From an uncultured Olsenella sp. (GTDB taxonomy: Bacteria; Actinomycetota; Coriobacteriia; Coriobacteriales; Atopobiaceae), in contig UQIF01000002.1 of the NCBI GenBank assembly GCA_900540955.1, positions 62,001 to 126,000 of the forward strand: DNA of 64,000 nt, given 5' to 3'. The notes below the pieces were generated by a model. It did no database searches. It was not told the origin of the DNA and saw nothing but the letters and a program-made list of their open reading frames with translations. Positions 41,327 to 49,909 of this stretch are shown here, one piece after another; position 1 is the first letter of the stretch, and each line of letters opens with the position of its first letter. Made by a program: the position numbers and the translations under genes.

Positions 41327-43516
41327 ATGGACACCCTCGATAGCAGCCTCTATCTCAGCAATGACGATATATATCTGCTCGGAAACGGCAACTGGTTCCG
41401 CAGCCACGAGAAGCTCGGCGCCCACCCCGCAAAGGCGGCGGACGGAACTTCGGGCTATCACTTTGCCGTCTGGGCCCCGCACGTGCAGTCGGTCCACGTG
41501 ATCGGCGACTTCAACGACTGGGACGAGGTTGCGAGCCCCCTTACCAAGTCCAAGACCGGCGATGTGTGGGAAGGTTTCATTCCCGGCGTCGTAGCGGGTC
41601 AACTCTATAAGTTCCTCCTCGTCTCGCACGACGGCGAGAAGCTCTACAAGGCAGATCCGTACGCCTTCTTTGCCGAGCTGCCCCCGGGAACCGCCTCCCG
41701 CACTGCCGATATCTCGGGCTATGCCTGGAAGGACGAGAAGTGGATGGCCGAGCGCGCCGAGCGCCCGATGCTCAAGAGCCCGCTCAACATCTTCGAGGTG
41801 CACCTGGGCAGCTGGAAGCGCCACGGCGACGAGCCTCAGGGCGATCCGCGCGAGGACGGCACCTGGCCCGGCCCCGGTGACCCCTTCCCCGCGCAGCGCG
41901 GCGCCTTCTACACCTACGACGACCTCTCGAAGGAGCTCGTCGCCTACGTAAAGAAGATGGGCTATTCGCATATCGAGGTCCTGCCCCTCTCGGAGCACCC
42001 CTTCGACGGCTCCTGGGGCTATCAGCCCACCGGCTACTTCGCGCCTACCTCTCGCTTCGGCAATCCGCAGCAGCTCATGCACTTCGTCGACGCCTGCCAC
42101 AAGGCCGGCATCGGCGTGATCATGGATTGGGTCCCCGGCGGCTTCTGCGCCGACGCCCACGGCCTGGCGACCTTCAACGGCGAGATGCTCTATGAGCACG
42201 AGATCCACCCCAACTGGGGCACCCACAAGTTCGACTTCGCCCGCGGGCAGGTCCGCAGCTTCCTCGTGTCCAACGCCCTCTACTGGGTCGAGACCTTCCA
42301 CATCGACGGCATCCGCATGGACGGCGTCAGCTCGATGCTCTACATGAACTTCGGCATCGACGACCCCGGCCAGAAGCGCTTCAACAAGCTCGGCACCGAG
42401 GAGGACCTCGATGCCTCCGCCTTCATTCGCCAGACGAACACCACCATGGGTCAGCTCCACCCCGACGTCATGATGATCGCCGAGGAGTCCACCGCCTGGC
42501 CGCTCGTTACCTATCCGCCCGAGGACGGCGGCCTGGGCTTCCACTTCAAGTGGGACATGGGCTGGATGAATGACACCCTGCACTACATGCAGACCGACTT
42601 CCCGTGGCGCCCGGGCAACCACCGCATGATCACGTTCTCCACGATGTACCAGTTCAACGAGAATTTCGTGCTGCCGCTTTCCCACGACGAGGTCGTCAAC
42701 GGCAAGTGCTCGCTCATCACCCGCATGCCGGGCGACCAGTGGCGTCAGTTCGCTGGCCTGCGCGCGCTCGCCTTCTACCAGATGACCCACGCCGGCGGCA
42801 AGCTCAACTTCATGGGCAACGAGATCGGCCAGTACATTGAGTGGCGCTACTACGAGGGCATCGAGTATTTCCTCACCGAGGAGTACGAGAGCCACCGCGA
42901 CCAGCAGGTCTTCATCGAGGCGCTGAACAAGTTCTATAACAAGAACGCGGCGCTCTGGCAGCGCGGCTATGAGTCCGGCGGCTTCGAGTGGATCGACGCC
43001 GACAACTCCGACCAGTCCATCGTGAGCTTCGTCCGCCGCGGCGACGACCCGGCCGACGACCTCGTGATCCTCATCAACTTCGACGTCAACGCTCGCGAGG
43101 GCTTCCGCCTCGGCGTGCCCGAGTGGGGCGTCTACGCCGAGAAGTTCAACTCCGACGCCGCGGAGTTCGGCGGCTCCGGCGTGCTGAACGAGGGCCGTCT
43201 GCGCTGCGAGGACGTGGCATGGAACGGCCGCGAGCAGTCCGTCGTCCTGCGCGTTCCGCCGCTAGCGGGCATCGTGCTCAAGAAGGTCGCCAAGCAGGCC
43301 AGGCCAAAGAAGGCCGTCGAGAAGACCGCTGCCGCCAAGGCTCCCGCGGCTTCGGCAAAGAAGCCTGCCGCCAAGGCCGCCGCAAAGAAGGTCTCCGCGT
43401 CGAAGTCCGGCGCCAAGGCGCCCGCAAAGAAGACCGCGACCGCAAAGAAGACCGCCGCCAAGGCCAAGCCGGGGGCGAGTAAGAATGCGGTTAAGGTTTC
43501 CTCCGGCGCTAAGTAA
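41327..43516 (+). CDS. glgB: 1,4-alpha-glucan branching enzyme with histone-like tail
   Basis: Makes alpha-1,6 branches in glycogen; GH13_9. 729 aa, ATG after GACAGGAG. A carbohydrate-binding module 48 region is at about 40-130 (YHFAVWAPHVQSVHVIGDFN). The catalytic barrel has the nucleophile Asp in IDGIRMDGVSS, the acid/base Glu in MIAEEST, and the third Asp in PLSHDEVV. A normal GlgB ends near residue 650. Here a 70-75 residue Lys/Ala/Pro tail with repeats such as AKKPAAK and APAKKTATAKK is attached, unusual for this enzyme and like the tail of the PRC-barrel protein at 10.9 kb. First gene of the glycogen cluster. Confidence 0.94.
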   Translation: MDTLDSSLYLSNDDIYLLGNGNWFRSHEKLGAHPAKAADGTSGYHFAVWAPHVQSVHVIGDFNDWDEVASPLTKSKTGDVWEGFIPGVVAGQLYKFLLVSHDGEKLYKADPYAFFAELPPGTASRTADISGYAWKDEKWMAERAERPMLKSPLNIFEVHLGSWKRHGDEPQGDPREDGTWPGPGDPFPAQRGAFYTYDDLSKELVAYVKKMGYSHIEVLPLSEHPFDGSWGYQPTGYFAPTSRFGNPQQLMHFVDACHKAGIGVIMDWVPGGFCADAHGLATFNGEMLYEHEIHPNWGTHKFDFARGQVRSFLVSNALYWVETFHIDGIRMDGVSSMLYMNFGIDDPGQKRFNKLGTEEDLDASAFIRQTNTTMGQLHPDVMMIAEESTAWPLVTYPPEDGGLGFHFKWDMGWMNDTLHYMQTDFPWRPGNHRMITFSTMYQFNENFVLPLSHDEVVNGKCSLITRMPGDQWRQFAGLRALAFYQMTHAGGKLNFMGNEIGQYIEWRYYEGIEYFLTEEYESHRDQQVFIEALNKFYNKNAALWQRGYESGGFEWIDADNSDQSIVSFVRRGDDPADDLVILINFDVNAREGFRLGVPEWGVYAEKFNSDAAEFGGSGVLNEGRLRCEDVAWNGREQSVVLRVPPLAGIVLKKVAKQARPKKAVEKTAAAKAPAASAKKPAAKAAAKKVSASKSGAKAPAKKTATAKKTAAKAKPGASKNAVKVSSGAK

Positions 43517-43531
43517 GCCGCGGTAAAATTA

Positions 43532-43554
43532 CGGGGCTGCCGCACGGGCGGCCC
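43532..43554 (+). other. intercistronic hairpin between glgB and glgP
   Basis: GGGGCTGCC (43532-43540) pairs with GGCGGCCCC (43546-43554), one G-T pair, 5-nt loop. No T run, so it more likely tunes mRNA stability than stops transcription. Confidence 0.45.
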
Positions 43555-43626
43555 CAGACGACTTGCCCGGCATTGCCGCCGGGATGATTTCGTATCTTTA
43601 TTTCCGACCACGCAAAGGGGAGAAGC

Positions 43627-46071
43627 ATGGCCAACTACCAGGAGATATTCAAGGACAAGAAGGACTTCGAGGCTCAGTACCGCGCCATGTGCCAGTCTGA
43701 GCTCGGCAAGACCTTCGAGCAGTGCACCGAGCTCGAGCAGTTCCAGGTTCTCGCTCGTCTCATCGCCTCCAAGGGCAACGCCCAGCTTCCCGTCTCGCAC
43801 GCCAAGGAAGCGAAGAAGGTCTACTACTTCAGCCTCGAGTTCCTCATCGGCCCCCTGCTCGACAACTACCTCATCAACTACGGTATCCGCGACCTCGTCG
43901 CCGACGCCATGAAGGATATGGGTTCCGACCTCGACGCCGTTTGCCGTCAGGAAGTTGATCCCGGCCTCGGCAACGGCGGCCTGGGCCGTCTGGCCGCGTG
44001 CTTCCTCGCCTCGATGGCGCACAACGGCATGGCCGGCTACGGCAACGGCATGCGCTACCGCTACGGCCTGTTCCACCAGGACATCGAGGGCGGCCGCCAG
44101 GTCGAGCGCACCGACAACTGGCTCGCAAACGGCTTCCCCTGGGAAACCCGCAAGGACGCCTCCGCCGTCACCGTCCGCTTCAATGGCCACGTCGTTCGCC
44201 ACGAGGACGAGCAGGGCAACTTCTGGTTCACCGAGGAGGGCGGCGAGCTCGTCCGCGCCGTGCCCTACGACGTGCCCGTGATCGGCTTCGGGGGCAAGGT
44301 CGTCAACAAGCTGCGCCTCTGGAGCGCCGAGCCCGCAGAGGAGGACTTCGACCTCGACGCCTTCAACGACGGCGACTACGCCAAGGCAAACAAGTTCCGC
44401 TCCGACGTCGAGGCCATCTCGACCATCCTGTACCCCAACGACGCCGGTGAGCACGGCCGCCTGCTGCGCCTGAAGCAGGAGTACCTCTTTGTCTCCGCCG
44501 GCCTGCAGACCATCCTGCGCTCCTACGAGAAGGACTTCGGCCCCGACTGGGCCAACCTCGGCAAGCACGTCTCGGTCCACACCAACGACACCCACCCCGC
44601 CATGTGCGGCCCCGAGCTCATGCGCATGCTCGTCGACGAGAAGGGCGTGGACTTCGACGAGGCCTTCAGGATCGTCCACGAGACCGTCAGCTTCACCAAC
44701 CACACGGTCATGCCCGAGGCGCTCGAGAAGTGGCCCATCAACACCTTCCGCAACCTCCTGCCGCGCCTCTACATGTTCATCGAGGAGATCGACCGCCGCT
44801 GGCGCGACGGCCTGTCCGAGAAGCTCGGCGAGGACGGCTCCTCCTGGACCGACGTCCTGCGCAACACCGCCATCCTCTGGGACGGCCAGGTTCGCATGGC
44901 CAACCTCTCCATCATCTTCAGCCACTCGGTCAACGGCGTCTCGGCGCTGCACTCCGACATCCTGAAGCGCGAGACCTTCCGCGACTTCGCCAAGCTCGAG
45001 CCCGAGCTCTTCAACAACAAGACCAACGGCGTGACCCACCGTCGCTTCCTGCGCGAGGCCAACCCCGCCTACTCCAAGCTCATCACCGACGCCATCGGCG
45101 ACGGCTGGCTCACTGACGCCTACGAGCTCGAGAAACTCGTTCCCTTCGAGTCCGACGCGAGCTTCCTCGACGCTATGGATGACGCCCGCCGCGTGAACAA
45201 GGAGCGCCTCGCCGCCTACGTCAAGGAGACCTCCGGCACCGTGTTGGACACCAACATGGTCTTCGACGTCCAGGTCAAGCGCTTCCACGCCTATAAGCGC
45301 CAGCTGCTCTCGGTCTTCAAGATCCTCGACCTGCGCAACCGCATCCTTGACGATGCGAACTTCGACCCGCAGCCCACGGCCTTCATCTTCTCGGGTAAGG
45401 CGGCCCAGAGCTACGCCTTCGCCAAGGAGGTCATCCGCCTCATCAACTCGCTCGCCGACGTCGTCAACAACGATCCGCGCGTGAACGACAAGATCCGCGT
45501 GGCCTTCGTCCCGAACTTCGCGGTCTCCAATGCCCAGTACATCTACTCCGCCGCCGACATCTCCGAGCAGATCAGCCTGGCCGGCACCGAGGCCTCCGGC
45601 ACCTCCAACATGAAGCTCATGATGAACGGCGCCCTGACCCTGGGCACCCTCGACGGCTCCAACGTCGAGATCTCCGAGCTCGTGGGCCCCGAGAACATCA
45701 AGATCTTCGGTATGAAGACCGAGGAGGTCGAGGAGCTCCAGGCTTCCGGCCGCTACTACGCGTGGGACCGCTACAACGCCGACCGCGGCCGTCTGGGCCG
45801 CATCGTCGACCAGCTCACCGACGGCACCCTGGCGGGCCTGTCCGGCAACTTCGAGAGCGTGCGCGACCACCTCATGGTCGAGAACGACCCGTATCTGGTC
45901 ATGGGCGACTTCCACGCCTATGCGCAGGCCTGGGAGGAGCTCACTTCGGGCTACTCTGACCGCCGCGCCTGGAACAAGTCCGCGCTGCACAATACCGCTA
46001 AGGCCGGGTTCTTCTCCAGTGATAGAACTATCGCCGAGTATGAGGCCGACATCTGGCATATTGAAGCTTAG
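43627..46071 (+). CDS. glgP: glycogen/starch/alpha-glucan phosphorylase
   Basis: Releases glucose 1-phosphate from glycogen ends. 814 aa, ATG after AAGGGGAG. GT35 family marks: LGNGGLGRLAACFLASMA, GYGNGMRYRYGLF, the region NGVTHRRFL, and the PLP lysine at about Lys663 in EASGTSNMKLMMNGALTLG. Complete and of normal length. It lies between the branching enzyme and the ADP-glucose pyrophosphorylase pair, so synthesis and breakdown genes share one cluster. Confidence 0.97.
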   Translation: MANYQEIFKDKKDFEAQYRAMCQSELGKTFEQCTELEQFQVLARLIASKGNAQLPVSHAKEAKKVYYFSLEFLIGPLLDNYLINYGIRDLVADAMKDMGSDLDAVCRQEVDPGLGNGGLGRLAACFLASMAHNGMAGYGNGMRYRYGLFHQDIEGGRQVERTDNWLANGFPWETRKDASAVTVRFNGHVVRHEDEQGNFWFTEEGGELVRAVPYDVPVIGFGGKVVNKLRLWSAEPAEEDFDLDAFNDGDYAKANKFRSDVEAISTILYPNDAGEHGRLLRLKQEYLFVSAGLQTILRSYEKDFGPDWANLGKHVSVHTNDTHPAMCGPELMRMLVDEKGVDFDEAFRIVHETVSFTNHTVMPEALEKWPINTFRNLLPRLYMFIEEIDRRWRDGLSEKLGEDGSSWTDVLRNTAILWDGQVRMANLSIIFSHSVNGVSALHSDILKRETFRDFAKLEPELFNNKTNGVTHRRFLREANPAYSKLITDAIGDGWLTDAYELEKLVPFESDASFLDAMDDARRVNKERLAAYVKETSGTVLDTNMVFDVQVKRFHAYKRQLLSVFKILDLRNRILDDANFDPQPTAFIFSGKAAQSYAFAKEVIRLINSLADVVNNDPRVNDKIRVAFVPNFAVSNAQYIYSAADISEQISLAGTEASGTSNMKLMMNGALTLGTLDGSNVEISELVGPENIKIFGMKTEEVEELQASGRYYAWDRYNADRGRLGRIVDQLTDGTLAGLSGNFESVRDHLMVENDPYLVMGDFHAYAQAWEELTSGYSDRRAWNKSALHNTAKAGFFSSDRTIAEYEADIWHIEA

Positions 46072-46079
46072 TTAGTAGG

Positions 46080-46106
46080 CCGCAGGGCGAGCCTTTCGCC
46101 CTGCGG
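46080..46106 (+). other. hairpin between glgP and glgC
   Basis: CCGCAGGGCGA (46080-46090) pairs with TCGCCCTGCGG (46096-46106), 5-nt loop, followed by TTGATCGTTT. It may be a partial terminator that reduces transcription into glgCDA, or a processing site. Confidence 0.5.
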
Positions 46107-46135
46107 TTGATCGTTTGGCCGAAAGGAGTGGGGGA

Positions 46136-47284
46136 ATGAGCAAAAAGGAGTGCATTGCAATGCTCCTTGCCGGTGGGCAGGGAAGCAGGCTCGGTGCGCT
46201 GACGAGTAACGTAGCAAAGCCCGCGGTGTCGTTTGGTGGCAAGTTCCGCATCATCGACTTCGCGCTCTCCAACTGCGCCAACTCGGACGTGAACACGGTG
46301 GGTGTCCTCACCCAGTATCGTCCGTATTTGCTGCACAGCTATATCGGCACCGGCGAGGCGTGGAACCTCGACGATCGCGACGGCGGCGTCTCGATCCTGC
46401 CGCCGTATGCCACGCAGACCGGCGGCGCCTGGTACGAAGGCACCGCTGACGCCGTGACGCAGAACATTGGCTATATCGAGCAGAACGACCCCGAGTACGT
46501 CCTTATTCTCTCGGGCGACCAGCTCTACCGCATGGATTACGCGGAGATGCTCGAGACGCACAAGAAGAACAACGCGGACCTGACCATCGCCGTCATGCCC
46601 GTGCCTTGGGAGGAGGCGTCCCGCTTCGGCATCATCACCACCGACGAGGAGGGCCGCATCACCAAGTTCACCGAGAAGCCCAAGAAGCCCGATTCAAACC
46701 TCGCCTCCATGGGCATTTACATCTTTACGACCGACCTGCTCCTGGCCACCCTTCGCGAGGACGCCGTTGACCAGACCTCCGAGCACGATTTCGGCAAGAA
46801 CATCATCCCGAAGCTGCTCGACGACGGCAAGCGCCTGTACACGTACGAGTTCAACGGCTTCTGGCGCGACGTCGGCACCATCTCGAGCTACCACGAGACG
46901 AGCATGGACCTTCTTGGCCCGAACCCCGCGTTCGACATCTTTGACGAGAAGTTCCCCATCATGTCCAACGCGTCGACCCGTCCGCCCTCATTCGTGGGCC
47001 GCAACGGCGAGGTCGAGGACTGCCTCGTTTCCAACGGCTGCCGAATCCTCGGCAAGGCAAAGCACTCGATCATCTCTACCGACGCCGTGATCGGCGAGCG
47101 CGCGACCGTTGTGGACTCCGTGCTGCTCCCCGGCGCCGTGGTTAAGGACGGCGCGCACGTTGTCCGCGCGATCCTCGGCGAGAACGCCGTGGTCGAGGAG
47201 AACGTCAACCTCGGCTCCGTCGACGCGACGAAGGACACCGCCGTCATCGGCAACGACGTCGTTGTCGGGAAGGGGGAGAACTAA
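46136..47284 (+). CDS. glgC: glucose-1-phosphate adenylyltransferase, catalytic subunit
   Basis: Makes ADP-glucose. 382 aa from ATG 46136, which follows GAAAGGAG. The nucleotidyltransferase motif LLAGGQGSRLGALT is near residue 10, with FRIIDFALSNC, the metal/sugar motif LSGDQLYRMDY, and EKPKKP. The C-terminal left-handed beta-helix has repeats such as SIISTDAVIGERATVVDSVL. It is followed 2 nt later by glgD, so the two subunits are coupled. Confidence 0.96.
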   Translation: MSKKECIAMLLAGGQGSRLGALTSNVAKPAVSFGGKFRIIDFALSNCANSDVNTVGVLTQYRPYLLHSYIGTGEAWNLDDRDGGVSILPPYATQTGGAWYEGTADAVTQNIGYIEQNDPEYVLILSGDQLYRMDYAEMLETHKKNNADLTIAVMPVPWEEASRFGIITTDEEGRITKFTEKPKKPDSNLASMGIYIFTTDLLLATLREDAVDQTSEHDFGKNIIPKLLDDGKRLYTYEFNGFWRDVGTISSYHETSMDLLGPNPAFDIFDEKFPIMSNASTRPPSFVGRNGEVEDCLVSNGCRILGKAKHSIISTDAVIGERATVVDSVLLPGAVVKDGAHVVRAILGENAVVEENVNLGSVDATKDTAVIGNDVVVGKGEN

Positions 47285-47286
47285 TC

Positions 47287-48381
47287 ATGCAAAAGGTCAT
47301 AGGCCTCATCACCTGCAACTACTCCGCCAAGGCCGCCAGCCCCTTGACCGAGAGCCGGCCGATCTCGTCGCTGCCGTTCCTCGGCCGCTACCGCCTGGTC
47401 GACTTCGCGCTGTCCAACCTGGTCAACGCCGGCATCCGCACCGTCGGCATGGTCATGCCCTACAACTACCGCTCAATCATCGACCACGTCGAATCCGGCA
47501 AGGACTGGGATCTTGATCGCAAGAACGGTGGCCTGTTCGTGCTGCCCGGCAGCGCCTTCGGCACTTCCCGCACCGGCGCACGCTTCCTGCTGCGCGACCT
47601 CGTGCACAATAAGGTCTTCTTCACGCGCTCCACGTCCGACTACGTGATCTTCTCGTCCGCGAACTTCGTGTTCAACATGGACTTCAACGAGCTGTACCGC
47701 GCTCACGTCGAGTCCGGCGCCGACATCACCGTCCTGACCGCCAGCGCCCCCAGGGCCGATGAGGACGTCGTCGCCTTCAACGTCGAGGGCAACCGCGTGA
47801 CCGGTGTCCACAACGGCGTGAACTTCGGCGACGTCGCCTTCCTCGACACCTTCATCATGAGCCGCCAGCTGCTGCTCGACATGTTCGACTGGTACGCCCC
47901 CACCGACTACCTCGACCTCTTCGAGGCGATGGCCGGCGACTTCGGCCGTGTGAACGTGCAGACCTACAATTTCGGCGGCTATGTGGCTCCTATCTTCAAC
48001 AAGAAGGAGTACTTCAGCGCCAATATGGACTTCCTCGATCCGGTAGTGTCCGACGAGGTCTTCCCGGTCGATCGCTTCATCAAGACCAAGGCCCACGACA
48101 CCCCGCCCGCGAAGTTCGAGATCGGCTCGCGCGTCCAGAACTCCCGCATTTCCTCCGGCAGCCGCATCTACGGCACCGTGTGCGACTCCGTTCTCGGCCG
48201 CGGCGTCATCGTCGAGGCTGGCGCCACCGTGCGCAACTCCGTCGTGATGCAGAGCTGCATCATCAAGAGCGGCGCTCGCGTCGAGAACGCCATCGTGGAC
48301 CGCAACAACACCGTGCCTGCCGGCACTGAGCTGCGCGGCACCCCCGACGACGTCCTCGTCAAAGAGAAGAGCCGCGACTAG
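47287..48381 (+). CDS. glgD: glucose-1-phosphate adenylyltransferase, GlgD regulatory subunit
   Basis: 364 aa, starting 2 nt after glgC. It is a GlgC paralogue with degraded catalytic motifs: the N-terminus reads GLITCNYSAKAASPLTE instead of the GGxGxR loop, and the DxD-type site is FSSANFVFNMDF. The beta-helix end is kept (SSGSRIYGTVCDSVLGRGVIVEAGA). In Firmicutes GlgD forms a heteromer with GlgC and raises its activity. Its presence supports a Gram-positive-like glg organisation. Confidence 0.95.
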   Translation: MQKVIGLITCNYSAKAASPLTESRPISSLPFLGRYRLVDFALSNLVNAGIRTVGMVMPYNYRSIIDHVESGKDWDLDRKNGGLFVLPGSAFGTSRTGARFLLRDLVHNKVFFTRSTSDYVIFSSANFVFNMDFNELYRAHVESGADITVLTASAPRADEDVVAFNVEGNRVTGVHNGVNFGDVAFLDTFIMSRQLLLDMFDWYAPTDYLDLFEAMAGDFGRVNVQTYNFGGYVAPIFNKKEYFSANMDFLDPVVSDEVFPVDRFIKTKAHDTPPAKFEIGSRVQNSRISSGSRIYGTVCDSVLGRGVIVEAGATVRNSVVMQSCIIKSGARVENAIVDRNNTVPAGTELRGTPDDVLVKEKSRD

Positions 48382-48405
48382 CACGACACAGAAAGCGAAC
48401 AGATT

Positions 48406-49905
48406 ATGCCTACTCCCGCTAAGCGCAGAAAGCTGAGGGTTCTGTTCGCGGGCTCCGAGGCCGTCCCGTTCTCCAAAACGGGCGGCCTCGGGGATGTCGC
48501 GGGTTCGCTTCCCCGTGCGCTCAAGCACGCGGGCGCCCGCGCCGCCGTGATCACCCCGCTCTATGCGTCGATTCCGCAGCAGTACAAGGACAAGATGAAG
48601 CACGTGGCCGACTTCTACGTGCCTCTTGCTTGGCGAAACATCTACTGCGGCATCGAGAAGGTCACCCTCCAGGACCTCGATTTCTATTTCGTCGACAACA
48701 AGGACTACTTCGGCCGCGACGGCCTCTACGGCTACTTTGACGACGGCGAGCGATTCGCTTACTTCGCCAAGGCTATCTGCGAGGCCATCGTAAAGGTTCC
48801 CGAGCTCGAGTGCGACGTTCTGCACTGCAACGACTGGCAGACCGCCCTGTGCCCCGTGTTCCTGCGCGAGTTCTACCGAGAAGTGCCCCAGTGCAACAAC
48901 GTGAAGACCGTCTTCACCGTGCACAACGTCAAATTCCAGGGCCAGTACGGCGACAAGGTCCTCGACGAGATCCTCGGCCTGGGCCACATCCCCGCCGCCC
49001 GCGACCAGCTCCGCTGCGACAAGGACTCCATCAACTACATGAAGGGCGCCCTGTGCTACTCGGACTGGATCACCACCGTGAGCCCGAGCTACGCCAACGA
49101 GCTGAAGATGCCGTTCTACGGCGAGGGCATGGACGGGATTTTCCGTCGTCGCTCCAACGTGCTGTCCGGCATCCTGAACGGCATCGACCAGACCATCTGG
49201 AACCCCGCCTCCGACCCCATGATCCCGGCGAACTACTCCATCCACGACATGGATCAGAAAGCTGAGTGCAAGCGTGCCCTCCAGGAGGAACTCGGCCTCG
49301 ACCAGGACCCGACGCGTCCGCTCGTCGTCTCGATCGGACGCCTCACCGACCAGAAGGGCCTGGGGCTTGTCCGCTACTCGATGGACCACCTCATGCAGCG
49401 TGGCGTCCAGGTTGCCATCCTGGGCACCGGCGACCACGACCATGAGGAAGCCTTCAAGTTCTTCCAGTCCAAGTACCCCGGAAAGATGTGCGCGCGCATC
49501 GCCTTCGACAACGCGCTGTCTCACCGCATGTACGCCGGCGGCGATATCCTCCTGATGCCGTCCGAGTTCGAGCCCTGCGGCCTCTCGCAGATGATCGCTA
49601 TGCGCTACGGCACCCTGCCCGTGGTGCGCGAGACCGGTGGCCTGCGCGATTCCGTGGCGGCGTACAACAAGTTTACCGGCGAGGGAACGGGCTTCTCGTT
49701 CGCGAACATGAACGCCGACGAGATGGCAGACACCCTGCTGGGCGCGTGCGAGATTTTCTGGACGGACAAGTCCGCCTGGGATAAGCTCGTGAACAACGCG
49801 ATGTCCACCGACTTCAGCTGGCGTCGCGCCGCGAACGACTACATGGACATCTACCACTGGCTCCACCCGGAGATCATTCGGTACAACAAGAGAAGAGACA
49901 GGTAA
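48406..49905 (+). CDS. glgA: glycogen synthase, ADP-glucose dependent
   Basis: 499 aa, GT5 family. The ADP-glucose site KTGGLGDVAGSLPRAL lies near residue 24, and LHCNDWQTALCPVFL and the C-terminal EPCGLSQMIAMRYGTLPVVRETGGLRDSV region (cut) are family marks. Complete. ATG 48406 has a modest site (GAAAGCGAA) and starts 24 nt after glgD. The next gene begins 4 nt after its stop. Confidence 0.96.
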   Translation: MPTPAKRRKLRVLFAGSEAVPFSKTGGLGDVAGSLPRALKHAGARAAVITPLYASIPQQYKDKMKHVADFYVPLAWRNIYCGIEKVTLQDLDFYFVDNKDYFGRDGLYGYFDDGERFAYFAKAICEAIVKVPELECDVLHCNDWQTALCPVFLREFYREVPQCNNVKTVFTVHNVKFQGQYGDKVLDEILGLGHIPAARDQLRCDKDSINYMKGALCYSDWITTVSPSYANELKMPFYGEGMDGIFRRRSNVLSGILNGIDQTIWNPASDPMIPANYSIHDMDQKAECKRALQEELGLDQDPTRPLVVSIGRLTDQKGLGLVRYSMDHLMQRGVQVAILGTGDHDHEEAFKFFQSKYPGKMCARIAFDNALSHRMYAGGDILLMPSEFEPCGLSQMIAMRYGTLPVVRETGGLRDSVAAYNKFTGEGTGFSFANMNADEMADTLLGACEIFWTDKSAWDKLVNNAMSTDFSWRRAANDYMDIYHWLHPEIIRYNKRRDR

Positions 49906-49909
49906 TTCT